60,000 bases of DNA from Lineus longissimus (Eukaryota; Nemertea; Pilidiophora; Heteronemertea; Lineidae): assembly GCF_910592395.1 (NCBI RefSeq), contig NC_088308.1, forward strand, positions 21,407,501 through 21,467,500, read 5' to 3'. The translations under genes and the position numbers were made by a program. Positions 39,801-53,120 of this stretch are shown here, piece by piece; within the stretch, counting starts at the first letter, position 1; each line of letters starts with the position of its first letter. A model generated the notes under the pieces. The model was not told the origin of the DNA. It saw nothing but the letters and a program-made list of their open reading frames with translations, and did no database searches.

Positions 39801-42130
39801 GGGACATTTGGTGTGCGCCTGCGTAACCGGATACAAAATCGGAAACTTTTGTTCCAACTTCCGTCAATCATGGCCAATTCAAATTCCTCAAATGAGTATA
39901 GCATCATCATATCATGCTGCTGGCGAATATCTTTACACTGATCTTTCTATATGTTTCCAAAGAGTTTGAGGCCACTTAACGGTTCCATGGTCTGGAAATA
40001 TTTACTCATAATAATTTGTTGCTCAGTTGAAGTTTATTTATTTATTTGCACGGTTGTAGGATTCTTTCGCGCACGTTCGTAAAAAGCGGTCAACAGTACA
40101 TAGGATGTGCAGTCATGATGCACTGCTTGCTGAGGCATGATGCATTGCAGCTGTACACGTTTTACAGGTGAACGAGATGGCAGTCTGACATGCACTGAAC
40201 ATCTGCCTGACTAAATAAACTTCGTACACGGCAAGAAACGTGTGAAAATAAGCAATAGGGGACTAATGGCCTCTTTCATTTAACCTGTGTTATTGATCAT
40301 CACATTCTCCAAGTCAATTTAGTATGACTAATTTGTAATTTCCTTGAAAACTTATTTAGAGCACTACGGCGTGCATGTACATGCATGACGTGCATTGTCG
40401 TGAATGATAATAAATCATTTCCACGTTTACATGACAAAGACATTGCCACAAAGAAGAACTGATATATTGACTAATCCAGGAATATCTAACGACATTAACG
40501 ACATCGACTGTTAGTCTTATTCATTTGAGATGCTGTCCAATATGTGTACACACAAACGCAAGAAGATTAAAACTTTGATGTACTCAGATTTCACCGATCC
40601 TCTGCATACACGTACATTTTTGTATTCAATGTGCATACGGTCGTTCGTGTTGTTTGATGGTCATGATTTCCGACCTTTTTTTCGCTTTCGTTGATCTTAG
40701 ATCGGTGGAATATGATTATCTTGGACAATACTTCTACCAATCAACTCTTATTCTGCTATATGATCGATCACCTATGTTATAGATTGAATATGAGCAATGT
40801 GAATAAAAGTGCTGAGTGGCTAGACACGTTTTATTAGCGTCCAGCCGATGGTTTCATATTAATCACTGGGAAACAAGAATTCAGTTTTACGGTACTTAAG
40901 TGAAATAGCAGACATGGTAGTCGTTGTAAAACAATTAATTAAGTGCAAAGCTATTCAACGTACAGTAATCGACTCCCTTACAAACAATATGCTTATAATT
41001 AATGCACTAATTAAGCGTGATACCTTAAGGCATGGGTAATTAATATCGGTTTTATAACACCCTTATAAATGGGTATCAGACATTGAAATTACCTCCTCCT
41101 TTTTCAACATTGATTGAAATTTTGCCATCGATCTACCTCTCATTAACCATATCGTGTTCCATCGATTATGTAATTAGGACGTACGTTCGATGTATCATCA
41201 AGTTTCGAGTCACGAACTTTCCAAACTGATTTACAGGTACTAAAAGATTACGCAGCTTGTGAAAAGTTTGAAATTTGTAATTGAGAATTTGAAAATAAAC
41301 TTGTGAAAACCTCAATGTGTTTTTCATTTCCCTGAAAAATTTGTACGGAGTGCATATGTTTGTATTCGCTGAAAAAGCCTAAAATATTTTACAAAGACTA
41401 AACAAACTGACTTTAAGAGAGTGCATACGCTATGTTTAAAAGAAATAACTTTAGTTTCGAGTAATGCATTGCATTCATACGAGCCTGCTCCCACAAGTAG
41501 TATGAAAACACTGACACTTTAAGTTGACGTTTCCTCTTGCATTCCTCGTAACTGATACAAGCATGGTTGGTCTTTCTATAATTACTTAACGAAACAACAG
41601 GTACATGTAAGCCATTGTTTACATCCCCTGTTGGCATGCCCCTGTTTTTAGTTTAAAGTTGCCAAGGTTGTGTTACAATTATTTTTGAACAGGTCTATTT
41701 CCGTTGACTAAATCCCGCTGTTACCGTTAGCCTGTTGATATTGTTAACCCACTGATACTGAATATCTAAAAGTTGTTTATTTCATTTGATCACAACTCTC
41801 TAGCTATTGTCTAATATGCCTCTCTAGGACGTACACAGAAAGTCGTTTTCCCTCAATTCCTTTAGAACAGGAGGCCTCATCCGTTTATGTTGACACTTTG
41901 GTGTCATGAAGGGTTCAAAATGTCATCACGAGTATGCCGTGATAGCGATAATCTATACATTGTAGAGTGCAATCGAACCTTAATTGGATCCTTTCAGAAT
42001 TACGCACTTGTAAAAAATCTAGAATGGTCATTATATTGGTAAATTGAATCCTTTTACAACATTTTCTCCGAAAATAATACATAATACATCATTTTGTTTT
42101 ACTCTATGGAGTTAATTGATCGTAGATGTT
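36801..42130. other. Intergenic stretch, no gene seen
   Basis: The longest frame is 114 codons on the plus strand (39195-39539), anonymous, with a Phe/Tyr-rich first half. Direct copies CATGATGCACTGC (40114-40126) and CATGATGCATTGC (40136-40148) lie close together, and a perfect 14-base palindrome TGCATGTACATGCA is at 40372-40385. No gene or transposon was recognised. Confidence 0.5.
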
Positions 42131-42137
42131 ACCCGAT

Positions 42138-42207
42138 ACCATGCCGACTGAGATTCAGCGCCGATAAATCGGCATGCATGATACCGATGCCGGTTAAAAC
42201 TGGCATT
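42138..42207. repeat. Cluster of short hairpins built on ATGCCG
   Basis: ATGCCGA (42141-42147) pairs with TCGGCAT (42169-42175). Inside that, GCCGAT and ATCGGC (42160-42173) form a tighter palindrome. Immediately right, ATGCCGGT pairs with ACTGGCAT with one mismatch. GATACC precedes both ATGCCG words, so part of it is a diverged direct duplication. Function unknown. Confidence 0.5.
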
Positions 42208-42744
42208 GCTATTATTGTGGAGGGTAATTTCATTAAAAGCCCAGGGGAGGACACGAATATGCATCCGGTGTCTTCAATAACGTAATTTTGTTGGTGAAAA
42301 ACGTTGCAATTACTGTCCAGAAAATGCCGTACAGATTTTTGAAAACCCTTGCATGACTATGGAACATTAGCAAATCAATTTGTACCAAAGACAGTAAATC
42401 ACTTTCCCCATTAGTACTGACAATATTTTTCAACATCTTATTGAAATAACGCATTCCCTGACGCCTTCCTTACCAGTCGATCATTTTTATGCCTGACATG
42501 CCTGACGCAATAATATAACTAATAATTCGGTTTAGTGCAATTTACACTGCCCAAGATTATAACACCACTAAAAATAAATCAGGATTGTATATATATTGTA
42601 AAGTATAATCAAGGTCCGTAACTGCGAATTTGATATTCTGCACACACTACTATAATCTGACTATACGCTATGTTCGATAAAAATGTCGGATTCATTTATC
42701 AGTTAATTCCTGCAACATAGCATGCAGCACTTTCACAATTGTAA

Positions 42745-42793
42745 GTGATGGACTACGGCTTTCGAAGCCAATCGGCCATGTGAAGTCCATCAC
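42745..42793. other. 49-nt hairpin with 10-bp perfect stem
   Basis: GTGATGGACT (42745-42754) is exactly complementary to AGTCCATCAC (42784-42793). Within the loop GGCTT and AAGCC can form a second small stem. It could be a foldback remnant or a structured transcript; no homologue is known to me and no transcription signal is visible. Confidence 0.5.
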
Positions 42794-45572
42794 CCTAAGG
42801 TAAATATGGGTTAGGTAACACGAAAGCATCTCCTTCCTGCTAAAACAAAATAATCTCAGCAGCCACTCTTATAATGGTTTGAGTTGTTTGGCACTGGGGA
42901 AAACTTCTCAATTCTTGTTTTAAATGCAATGATATGCAATATTTATCAGAGGCGTTCCACGTAAGCCATCAAATAGCATCATCTTCAGGGGCAATTAAAA
43001 ATCCTTTTACGTCAAATTAGCTTGAATGATGGTAAATTTCCTCTCGTTCAACTAAACATTAGCATGATAAATTGGTGACTCTCCTTGACAGGCAAATACG
43101 AACTACGTGACAAAAGTTAAAACTGCTACTGCTTGTGGTGGTACATGTGAAGAAGATGTGAAAATAAACAGATACGTAATGGTAAATTATTTATCTGAAC
43201 ACTTAACTTGCTGCTACCTTGTACTTAAAATCGTGGTCAATTTGATCCCGTTCATCAAACTATTGGTACAATGTAATGACGTCAGACAATGTCGGACAAT
43301 GCCTGGACACTGTCTTTAGATATCGCTTCGAAGAAGCAGCTGTTCCTTTCTGGACGAATGTTTTGTTCCCAACACTAAAGGAACTTGTTCCTTAAGGGCT
43401 TATTGTCGTTGTTAACCGTGAGAACTAAGCGGAAAGACAAGTTTTGCTCTACAAGGCTTCATAGTTTGTTGATTCGCCTGTTGGCACCTCGACCAGGTAT
43501 CAGATACTACATGTAATTCGCCCATGCTTAGGTCGTTGAGTTCGATCATACTTTGATACACCAACGTACATTGATATTAGCTCATAACTACCTAGACGCC
43601 TGAAGCCAACCAGCTGGAGTGAAATATCTAAATATCACAAAGCAAATTTGATTTAAGCCCAAATTCAATTAAGTGTAGCTTGTCCCGGGGACATAAAGGC
43701 TACGTAAATCTTATCGGTCGGTGTCATGACACAATTTTCAATTACCTGAACCTAGGTAGCGGTGATTAAGTGCTGTCGGAGCATGGGATCTTCGTCGTTG
43801 TTGAATTATCTGAGAATGAAAGCTGTAGATTACCTCAGCCAAAAAATTATCGACACTCCCCAGTTTGCACACTCTTGATAAAGGTTGAATTCAATGTGGT
43901 TTAAGAATCTTTTCAGTCGCTTTTCCTTTGTGCTCAAGATAAGTCGATAGAAAGATTCGGCTTGTCGCTGCTTATTGTGAACAAGCGAGGAAGACACATA
44001 CATGTATTTTTTTCAAGTAAATGTAACAAAAAATGTAGTCAGTTAAATACGAAATAAGTGGAAAGGGCAATTTGGGGAAATTCTGATAAGATTATTGTTA
44101 AAAGTCTTGATAAAGAACCTATTAGATAGAAGTGTATAGAGAATGTTTTTGCAATGTGCGTTATCAAGGTTTATACCGTTTTACCGCAAATGCTATATTC
44201 TTCATGTGGGTTTCGACAGAAAACGTAACAAGTATAGGACAATCTACGCGGTAATGTAAACAACATCATGGTTGGTAAGGAGGTGTCTGGCAGGTGAGAT
44301 AAATATTATCATATCTGCTAAGAACATGATGTTGGGTCTACGAATTCCGTGGAATACTTATTCACATGTTTAGCCCGGAGCATCCAGGTGTCACATGCGT
44401 ATCATCTCCACCATGCCTTCGCATCCCCGCTAAAACTTGGTACCAATAACTATTTGTTAAGCTCCGACGGAGGAATTGTTAAACAAATCCGCGTACATGT
44501 AGCAATGGACTTGATTTAGTCGTCGATTCTCAAAAAAAGGGTAGCAGAATATTCAGCTGTAAATTTGGTAAAGGAAAATTCTGTCCAATGGAAAGGTACA
44601 TAGACTCTTCTGAGAGAGATTACCCTATTGTTTTATTTGCCATGCACTTCATGTTGATGTTGAGAATGCGAGAATATTTACAGTTAACAAGTCATTTTGA
44701 AATATCACTTGACTGCTTTTTGTAGATATCTAGTACTTGGAGAGAAAGAAATCGAGATTCGTCATCCTCATTTCCTTTATGGCTTGGTTCTGCTTTTGTG
44801 CTGAATGTTTGCGTTTGTTACGCAACTTAAAAGTCTCGTTACTCATCTTCATGACCTGAATTCCACAATGCACTGCCTGTTCCGACTGGAAATGGTTTAG
44901 TCCTTGATGGTCTTGGGACGTGTCCAGTTACCAATCAAGAAACCTGTAATAGCTGGCTATAGAACTCCAAAACAAAACAGGCTATTCGACCAAAGAAAAT
45001 TACCCCATTTGGCGTTCTTGCACGAATTAGTTCGTGCTCTGATAGCTAAAACTTGAGAAGGTCAATGGCTATACTTCTTTGACCGACGTAATGCCATAGC
45101 ACAGCACTTTTTCGCAGGAAATCAAACATATTCAATTTCCCTTTTCTTCCCATGGATCATTTCACATCCATCAGAACCCAAAGAATTGGAAAAACGCAAA
45201 TCAAAGTAGTACACGGTTCGCTGAGCTAAGTACGAATGAGACAGAAAGAAGCTATGTGGAATATTGTTTTCGCCAAGTAACTGGTTTATCCAAGTGACAC
45301 TTTTATCTCGGGGTATGAGCACCAAGTGGAGCATATCTCTTAGGCTGTATGAATAAGTACAAGAATGTCTCAAGGATATCAAAGCTGGTCCTGACATTTG
45401 TAGAGCATGGTCAGACGTATCTTTATTGCGAATTCCATCAGACGAATGATTTGTGATTATCGCCGTTTCCTATGTCTCCGTCTAAGGGCGTCGAGTATAA
45501 ATAATGAAAATATTTGCCTATCAGTATCACGTCAATGAATTGGATACAATACCAATCATGTTCTTTGCCTTG
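42794..45572. other. Intergenic stretch, no gene seen
   Basis: Open frames are at most 91 codons (45122-45397, minus), without a recognised domain. TACATGTA-like words occur at several places. No gene is supported. Confidence 0.5.
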
Positions 45573-45584
45573 CCCCCCCCCCCC
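45573..45584 (+). repeat. Poly-C tract, 12 bases
   Basis: Twelve C in a row, read as Gly codons in the 80-codon minus frame 45527-45769, which is therefore doubtful. Confidence 0.95.
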
Positions 45585-46341
45585 TTCCTTTGATACACTG
45601 GACGGATATGAGACCGAAATGCTGCATAGGAATAATTCGCGGATAACTCGCGGAATATATTAACAAATGTAATACCAGGTATAATTTTACACCTTAAGTG
45701 ACAGCGGCTTTTTCCATGACCGGAACACTTTCTTTTTTTCTTATACTTAACACCATGATTACCAGACAATATCTTCTACTTACCGATAGCAATAAGTACC
45801 CTTTGAGAATTGAGGGCGAAAAATGCGACGAACTGGAGCAGAAGCGATATATCAACCGTCGTTATAAAACTACGAAAAAAGCCTCAAAAGGTTTATTTAT
45901 TTATCTTTTAAGAGTATTTGCCATAAATGATACTTGAAAATATAGTTAAGTGTGGAGCATTTGAGATGTTTTGTTCAATCCTCAATACCGAACAAACAGC
46001 TGAGTAGCAGCGGCAATTCCGCGCCAAGAGAGTGTAATATGCTTATTTCTCAAGTATTGGCCTATGTCACTTTCGGTAAGGCGAATTGCCTTTGCATATT
46101 TAGCGAAAGTGGATGGATGGGAGGAAAGTGCTTAGATTAAGCATACAATCTGCTTGTGTATGGCTCTCATGCGTTATTGATAATCGATGGGTATTATAAG
46201 CAGCTGAAGTTGTTAGGGAAAGGTGGAGGAGATTTTTCTCCAATAAAACACGACAGGATGTTCCATTTAAAATATACCTGATGGGAAATGGTGAGGATTT
46301 TGCTCCAAGACGGGGTGTTACATTTGACAATTTAATTGGGA
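45585..46341. other. Spacer between two homopolymer tracts
   Basis: Anonymous sequence. The 79-codon plus frame (45698-45937) and 96-codon minus frame (46100-46390) show no recognised motif; the latter includes a Pro run from the poly-G tract. Confidence 0.45.
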
Positions 46342-46354
46342 GGGGGGGGGGGGG
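46342..46354 (+). repeat. Poly-G tract, 13 bases
   Basis: Thirteen G in a row after GGGA. It could form a G-quadruplex together with the GGG before it; this is an inference from composition only. Confidence 0.95.
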
Positions 46355-46571
46355 TTGGCAAGAAAGATGTAGTCCATGCGGGTGAAGCACCCGGTGGCAT
46401 AGATCTCCGAACCTTTATTACCCAAAACCTGTCATGGATTCCGAATCCTGATAAACATCAGGACCACATAATGGCGTAAGGTTTCAAGTTAGAACACAGC
46501 TAAAAGTCCGCGCTATCTCGCCGCCCAAGAAACACTGAAAGTGAAATATCAGAATGTTTTTTTAGTATTCT

Positions 46572-46618
46572 GGTGTATATTATATATGTATATAAAGTAT
46601 ATATAAAGTATATCGAGA
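46572..46618. repeat. TA-rich simple repeat with TATATAAAG units
   Basis: An alternating TA tract runs into two units of GTATATA(TA)AAG. It lies about 50 bp left of a retroelement-end-like motif, and simple TA repeats often adjoin such ends. Confidence 0.7.
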
Positions 46619-46665
46619 AGAATACAACTCCTACTTGGCTATAGACAAGTTTATTAAAGTACTGT

Positions 46666-46699
46666 CAACGTTTCACTAGGACAAATGTCTTCTTCAGGA
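46666..46699 (-). mobile_element. Possible retroelement terminal motif (Penelope-like?)
   Basis: On the minus strand the segment reads CTGAAGAAG, then GACA-TT-TGTC, a tiny hairpin, then GTGAAACGTTGA. Motifs of the form CTGAAGAAG, hairpin, GAAACGTT recur, as I recall, at ends of Penelope-like and related invertebrate retroelements. No reverse transcriptase or endonuclease frame adjoins it, so at most this is a short truncated copy. The identification rests on memory of the motif and is weak. Confidence 0.3.
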
Positions 46700-49600
46700 A
46701 TGCATTTACAAAGATAGCTGGAGTCATTCGATGATATCAATTGAGACCAGCTGTGAATAATCTAGTTCTGTAATGCATTGCCTCGTTTATAGTATGCTGC
46801 ACACGTTTATAAATCTACTTGCCCTGTATATGGTTGGTAAGATGTTATCGATGGAACAATACACTAGCTGTGCGCTGTTTTCACACATCGTAGTGATTTG
46901 CATCTTCGTTCTCCTCACGTTATGCCTACAGGCCCAAATGGTAATCTCTCAACAGCTGCAGTTGTGAGCCATCGCGTGGCCTTGGACAGAGAACAATATT
47001 CTTCTCTTTCATCCATAGGACGCATCATAAAACATAAAACACACTTGCTGAACCGAATGCTATTGTATTTTTATGTCCCATTCCTGAGACTCGGTGTTCT
47101 TGCGCGACAGTGCCACGAATGGCTGCATGTTCATTGCAGTGGCTTTGACTTCATTACAAGCTGGCCAGTACACAAGGACACATTAAATGCATGAATTGTT
47201 TGTGCTATGTGTAGAGCTGAGTGGTTTCTTAACATTCATATCACTCTATCTGCATCTGTAAAACAACTTGAATCATGTACATCCGGAAATCGGTATTGCA
47301 ACCCGGCCCATTGCTTTTAGTTACAAGAAAGCAATAAATATAAACCACTTTTCAATGATGATGTAATTGTATGATATGCGTGATAAAGTAATGCATGGTG
47401 GTCTCGAAATACGACGCTGGAAGGTCATTGAACAAATCGATTATCAGTGTCCGGAAATTGGAGCTGCATTTCATGTTTGTAGCCATGATTTACGTGGAGG
47501 TAGTGTTTTGGAAGGACTATGGCATACAAGTTGCTATGACTTAAAAATGGAAGCGCGATAGAAATGATGAAACCCCAATATTTAAATGCGTGGTTCGTCT
47601 AATATTGTTCCCCATGCGATAGTTGAAACAACATACATTTTAAGTCCCCTTTTCTTGGCATTCTACTTTCTTTTCTGTATAGTAGAAGTGACAGTGAGGA
47701 ATTCATCTAAGTTCATCTTCTCGATCTCCGAACTAAGTAGAGTCACGTTTACAAACTCGTTGAGATGATGAGAACGTACATTATGTATCACCTTTGACTA
47801 AAAGGCCATGGCATGGATAGTTTCTTTCTTATACTTCTAAGTCATATTGTGGTGTAGGAACACGTCTTTTTGTTGAAAGCATTGTTTAGAATCATGCACT
47901 TTCGTAGAGAGGTGTGGCCTGTGTCTTGAAACATTGGCGGCATTTAAGGAATCATCCCAGTTTGTATAACTAAAAAAAACTTTTAAAAAACTAAGGCAAT
48001 CTTTATTATCATAGCGGGTTATTATAGGAATGATGGTTAAGTCGGTCCTTTGATCAGTCAACCGAATTAACACGGGTTGCATCCGATTCCTATCAAGCGA
48101 TAGCGCGGGCCAATATCCATTTCTCCTTCCCCGAGGTCTATTTGTCATCACCGTACATTTCAATTATTGTAAAGTTGCTGTTTTATCACCATGCTGCATA
48201 TACTGCAAATAGATTTCTCGATTGAAAGAAGAGATGATCAGCTGAGTTGATTTTTGTGTATTTTAAGAAGGGTTTAAAATCTGTGGCATATATACATATG
48301 AATCTGGGCCAGCTTACTCAATCGGCGTTTGCGGTAACGTTGGCTTATGCCCAAACGCTACTACTTGTTATAAAAGTCAAGGCAAGGAAATTAGTCTGAC
48401 AGATAAGCTACAAATGAATTGGTAAATTCATCTTTGCAAAGAGTTTTCCGACACAGTATTCTGAATCTTAACAAAGGAAGAAACTATGGACAAGGCAACA
48501 TAGAATTCCTTATGTTTTCTGAAACCATCCTAAGCTATTCATTGCACCCTAGCCGTCTTTATGCCACAGAGACAATTCTGACAAATGAATGGTGCTGCTT
48601 CTTGAGAATCATGGCGATGAGAGTGTTACTATTAAATGAAGGTCAGATGCGTCATATTTCTTCCAAAGAATGTGTCGAGTTTCTGACGTTGACCAATAGT
48701 TAGTCAAGAGCCAGGTTTAATCTGATTGGACGCAACTCAATTGAATTAGGCTATCTATAAGACTAGAAGTGATCGATCAAGTAGCTGTATGGGTAATTGC
48801 CCAATCTGCGACGCTCGGACACAGACTGCCATCAATGTTATACAGTATATGATGAATCTAGGACAGTCTTAGAAATAGCAAACGCAAATGCGACAAAGTC
48901 TCCTTGTGGAGGTGAGATTAAGCAGGAGCTTTTTCGGATGATATAATGCAAATAGAAGTTTAACCATAGAAGTCTGCTGAAAAGAGGCTTGGATACATCA
49001 CTGCACCGTGTAGTCTATTATTATTGAAATAAAGCTGAGAGGCATTTACCGATGCATTAAATTCGCTGCAATTATTAGTTTCTGTTGTTGCATTTAGTCT
49101 TTGTGTGCTCGAAATGTGAACTGAGGCGAGTTGATCAGAACTGAGGAAAGACGTAATATCACCATTAAACTGGATATTCCGGGTATGCAGAAAAGGAATC
49201 TGTCCTGAAAGACAATGTGCAAAGGGAAATCCTACCCCTATATGCAGCGTTAAAATTGTTTTTGTACTTTTGTTTCTTGGCGATGCCTTTGTTTCGAGAT
49301 GATGATCCTTCCTCTTAACCCCGAGGCAAACTGTGTGATATCCCGAGATACGTTACCTAAGACTCCGAAGGATACTTCATATTTCAACCTACCACCGTGG
49401 TCTCTATTTCAAACCGTTCTCCGCAGTAAGCTCTAGTTCATCGGCATGAGATGTTTTGAACGAAAATTCATTGCACATACTAGTATCCTTTTTGTTTTCA
49501 TGTGAAGTTAATGAATAATTTCCGTTATGGTTCGTTTTACAACATCGAACTGGGTTAGGATGCAAGAAGGTGTCAAGCTGAGTTCATCAGTCAGAAAGAT

Positions 49601-52600
49601 ACGATTTTTACATAAATGATACAGAGTCATTGTTAGTTAGTTCCTGCAGATATTTAACCCGTCCGCTTTAGTCGCAAAGTCATCAACGTGGGTCATTCGG
49701 TTTATCACCCCTCACCCTCCCCTTCTCTGATTCATAGTTAGGACACACTCACGACAATCTTATAATCGTGTAAGGTATATTATCATGATAATCACCAGAT
49801 AAATCATCGCATCATATTCAGTAAAATTATTGCTTGTCACATAATGTGCTTTATCACATTGGCATTTATATATTAATATCACCAACTATGGATTAAAGAA
49901 TCTATACTTGATATCACTTTCATATGATATGAAGCAGGTTTCTTTATCTCTAAGTAACACCGTCATAGACTTATCATATGAATAAAATAAGGATGGCATT
50001 TCCACTGATCTTCTTATTAAGCTTGCTTATTAAGTTTTTAGCTGTTATATTCCGCTTTATCCTTTCGGTGAAGACTGAAGAAGCATTCGTGGCATTTTGT
50101 GATAATTAACTGTTTGCAATATATTGTTTTATTCATAGATATGTTCAATATTAGATCCGGTCTCGATGTCTGAACATGACTTGTATTAACTCGTTTGAAC
50201 TCATTGTCCATTAGACTCAGGCCCATTTTCAAACGCGTTTACTTGATATATCATGTTCCGTTTTCAGAACACATTCCGATGTAATTGACGTTAACATGGT
50301 TTAAGAGTATTGATGTGGCCAATCTCTGTTGGCATTTGGAGCGTATCAAAGACTCTTCCGCAAAATTGACGTTACACATACTTTCAAAATATTGTTGACA
50401 GAACACCTGACTTTAAATACATGCCATATTTAGCTTTAAAAACAAGCTAAGTTGAAGATAGGAAGTCGCCATATGCATATTTTCTGCCAATTTGAAGCTT
50501 ATCAATATGTGGCTTGTGGATGAATCAAGTTGATATCGCCCTCCAATTAAACCAGTAACTTAAGTAGTATGGAGTGTGTAAAATGTCAGAGGTCATGCGT
50601 GGCGACTCCATAACCTCGCGCCAGACCTGCTGGTGAGGAATTGACGATACTTCCCGACCGGTAATTAATAATCTGTCGTTTAAATCAAGTGACCCTGTTT
50701 TGTTAAGCGAACCATTCAACCACAATATACGCCTTAATAAAAATACGATTTAATAGCCTCAGTCTTCTGACGCCATCCACGTTTCAGTTTCCGATTCTTC
50801 GAATATATTTCATGATATAATTTGCCCCAGCACGAGAAAAATATAGCTGAGATTTCTGAATGAATCAGGCGTATGATTTATATCAAGCAAAATGTGGATA
50901 GTTAACTTAGTCGTGACTTGGTTACATGCTCTTTAGGTTGATTTATGTGGTTATATGTGGCCATGATATAAGAAAACGACTGGGGCGCCGGTATCGGGCC
51001 AGTAAGATCATCCATAGATTGGGTTTACTGGCGATGATGACAACAGTATTTGGAAAGTGTGAGCAACGTCAGATATTCCTTGAAAGGGCACTAAATCGTA
51101 TTTGACACGGCAGATGTCACAGGAAGAGCTAGAGTTGGTATGATCGTATATAAGCTGCGGGATATGTTTGAGTATCGCTATGTTGTTGCTGGGAGTACGA
51201 TTGGTAGGGTTTGATACAACGCAAGGCCTGAGTTATTGAAATACGATATCTTGCCGGCTTTGTCGAGCTTACAGTGTAAGCAATAAGCGGTAAGTAGGGC
51301 TAAAATATGTCGTAAATCTAAATTCCAGGATTCCGGCTCTTGACTAGTTTTTGGCTTTAACTAAAGTCTCTGTCGAATTGGTTGACCTTACCATTATCAG
51401 CACTGCTTTATTTCATGCTTTACACACGTGGTTTCAGAAGGGTTTTTTTTACTCGCTCCATGCACCGAAAAAGGGAGGTCGATCAGTTATGATATCGTTC
51501 CTTAAAAACGGCAATGTGTTAATCCCCTGGATCAAACGAAGCTTTTTGTCTTGGCGAAAGTTGCAAAACCACAGGCGAAGATGTAGTTTTTTATTGGAAG
51601 CATATTTTACTTCGAAAAACATACGCCGTTGTTTCCTGAGTTAGTCTAGTTCGAGATGACGTATTTAAAGGGTATCTGAAGACTGCGTAAATTATTATTT
51701 CACTGATAAGGCACCAAGGTTGTCTGAAAGAATGGCGTCATATTGATATGGTATGAATGACTTTGGGCATATTCTGTCTGAGAATTATTGAAGTAGATAC
51801 AAAAGCTGTAAGCTCACCTTTTGCCCACTGGGCAACAACACTCTTCCCCGCAACAAAACATGTTTGCTTGTGGGTAACAGCTAATCGTTACAAACTATTG
51901 GCTTCTCCGGCTATTTCAATAACTTTCAATGAAGTATCAAATAGGCGTTTCAGATCCTGGTACTCAGGAAAGCACTGGAGCGTAGTTATTTTGGTGCTAG
52001 GTCGGCCTGGTGCTGGCTGCTTGGCCATGTTGGCCGCCTCTGCCACATGACCGCGCTGAGGCATGTCACTTTGGTATCATTTATAACAGAGTAATGAATC
52101 TGTAAGGGATATAGGGATATATGATGTCTCGAAGAGATAGCTCTCGATCGTTATTAGCTATAACCTGCCAATATTTGTATGAATTCAGTTTTGGGTCATT
52201 CAGCAAAACATCAAACATTCGATGATGACATATAAGGCTTCCACACATCCTTGGTGTGTACAGCCGGGGCGTAGGCGTTTTTTAACTTTGCTTAATGATT
52301 GAGACGTTTTCATTGGCTAAGGCTAATGTGGTGACATACACAGTTCAGACAGTTTCGGGATGCGTTTTATTTAGCACATTCTAAGCTGCCTTCCCATGGG
52401 TAAATTAATATCCATTTCCTAACGATATGTTCCTATCAAGATATCGTCTGTATTGACAATCGTTAGATTTAGTCATGGCTTATTGGTTTTTTAATGCCCG
52501 CACGCCTATCACTCAACACGCTACTAGTCCACCACTGATTCAGATCAATCACCATCTCCGGTGGCTCAGTTGTCCAATAAGGGGTAATCAAAGCATACAC

Positions 52601-52659
52601 AGCCGCGGAGACATTTGTTTGAAGAAAAACAAACGAAGAAAGAAGGACAACATTCCTGA
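46700..52659. other. Intergenic stretch, no gene seen
   Basis: Open frames reach 108 codons (47837-48163, minus). Others are 98 (46898-47194), 94 (48419-48703) and two of 97 codons (51351-51644, 51757-52050), all anonymous. A 64-codon plus frame (46773-46967) has two hydrophobic segments. No domain, RNA gene or transposon end was recognised. Confidence 0.45.
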
Positions 52660-53120
52660 CATGTAAAGCCCAAATGACCTGAGAGACAACAATAAACAAG
52701 GCGAAGGAAAAAAGTTAAGTAATAGCTGAGTTGCATTTTAGTGGGTTCCAATGTGTTGACAGAGAAATGCGGAAAAGGTGGTCAGTTTTATCGATTAAGA
52801 ACAAAGCCAAGTGTAGCCCATTTGCATTACGTCCATTGAATTCAGAGATAGTAACACGAAAGAATTATGTAAAGTAGGTAAGTTACATTTGGGCCTTTGA
52901 GTTGACAGATAACAACACGGAAGAACAAGACCTCGTTGAATTGGCAGATAACACAATGAAAGAAAGAGGGTCCAGTTAAAAGCTAGATCCATTAGTAGCT
53001 AGGCATGCCGTATAAGCCGTATTAAGCCCGATGAATTGCCGTACGAGATAACAACACTGATTGAGAAGGTTTTAGCTCGTTTACATTTGGCCCGACGAGT
53101 TGAAGGATTTCAACTCGAAA
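52660..53120. repeat. Degenerate tandem repeat, GTTGACAGATAACAAC-type unit
   Basis: Diverged copies of one short unit recur: AGAGACAACAAT near 52680, TGTTGACAGAG near 52755, AGAGATAGTAACACG near 52843, GTTGACAGATAACAACACG near 52901, TTGGCAGATAACACAATG near 52941 and GAGATAACAACACTG near 53045. TTACATTTGGGCC (52884) and TTACATTTGGCCC (53080) mark a larger unit. Spacing is irregular. Overlapping short frames on both strands here are read as by-products. Confidence 0.62.

Noticed and set aside
46660-46705. Full hammerhead ribozyme in the retroelement-like motif
   Set aside because: The box spacing and stems do not satisfy the hammerhead fold; only a general motif resemblance remains.
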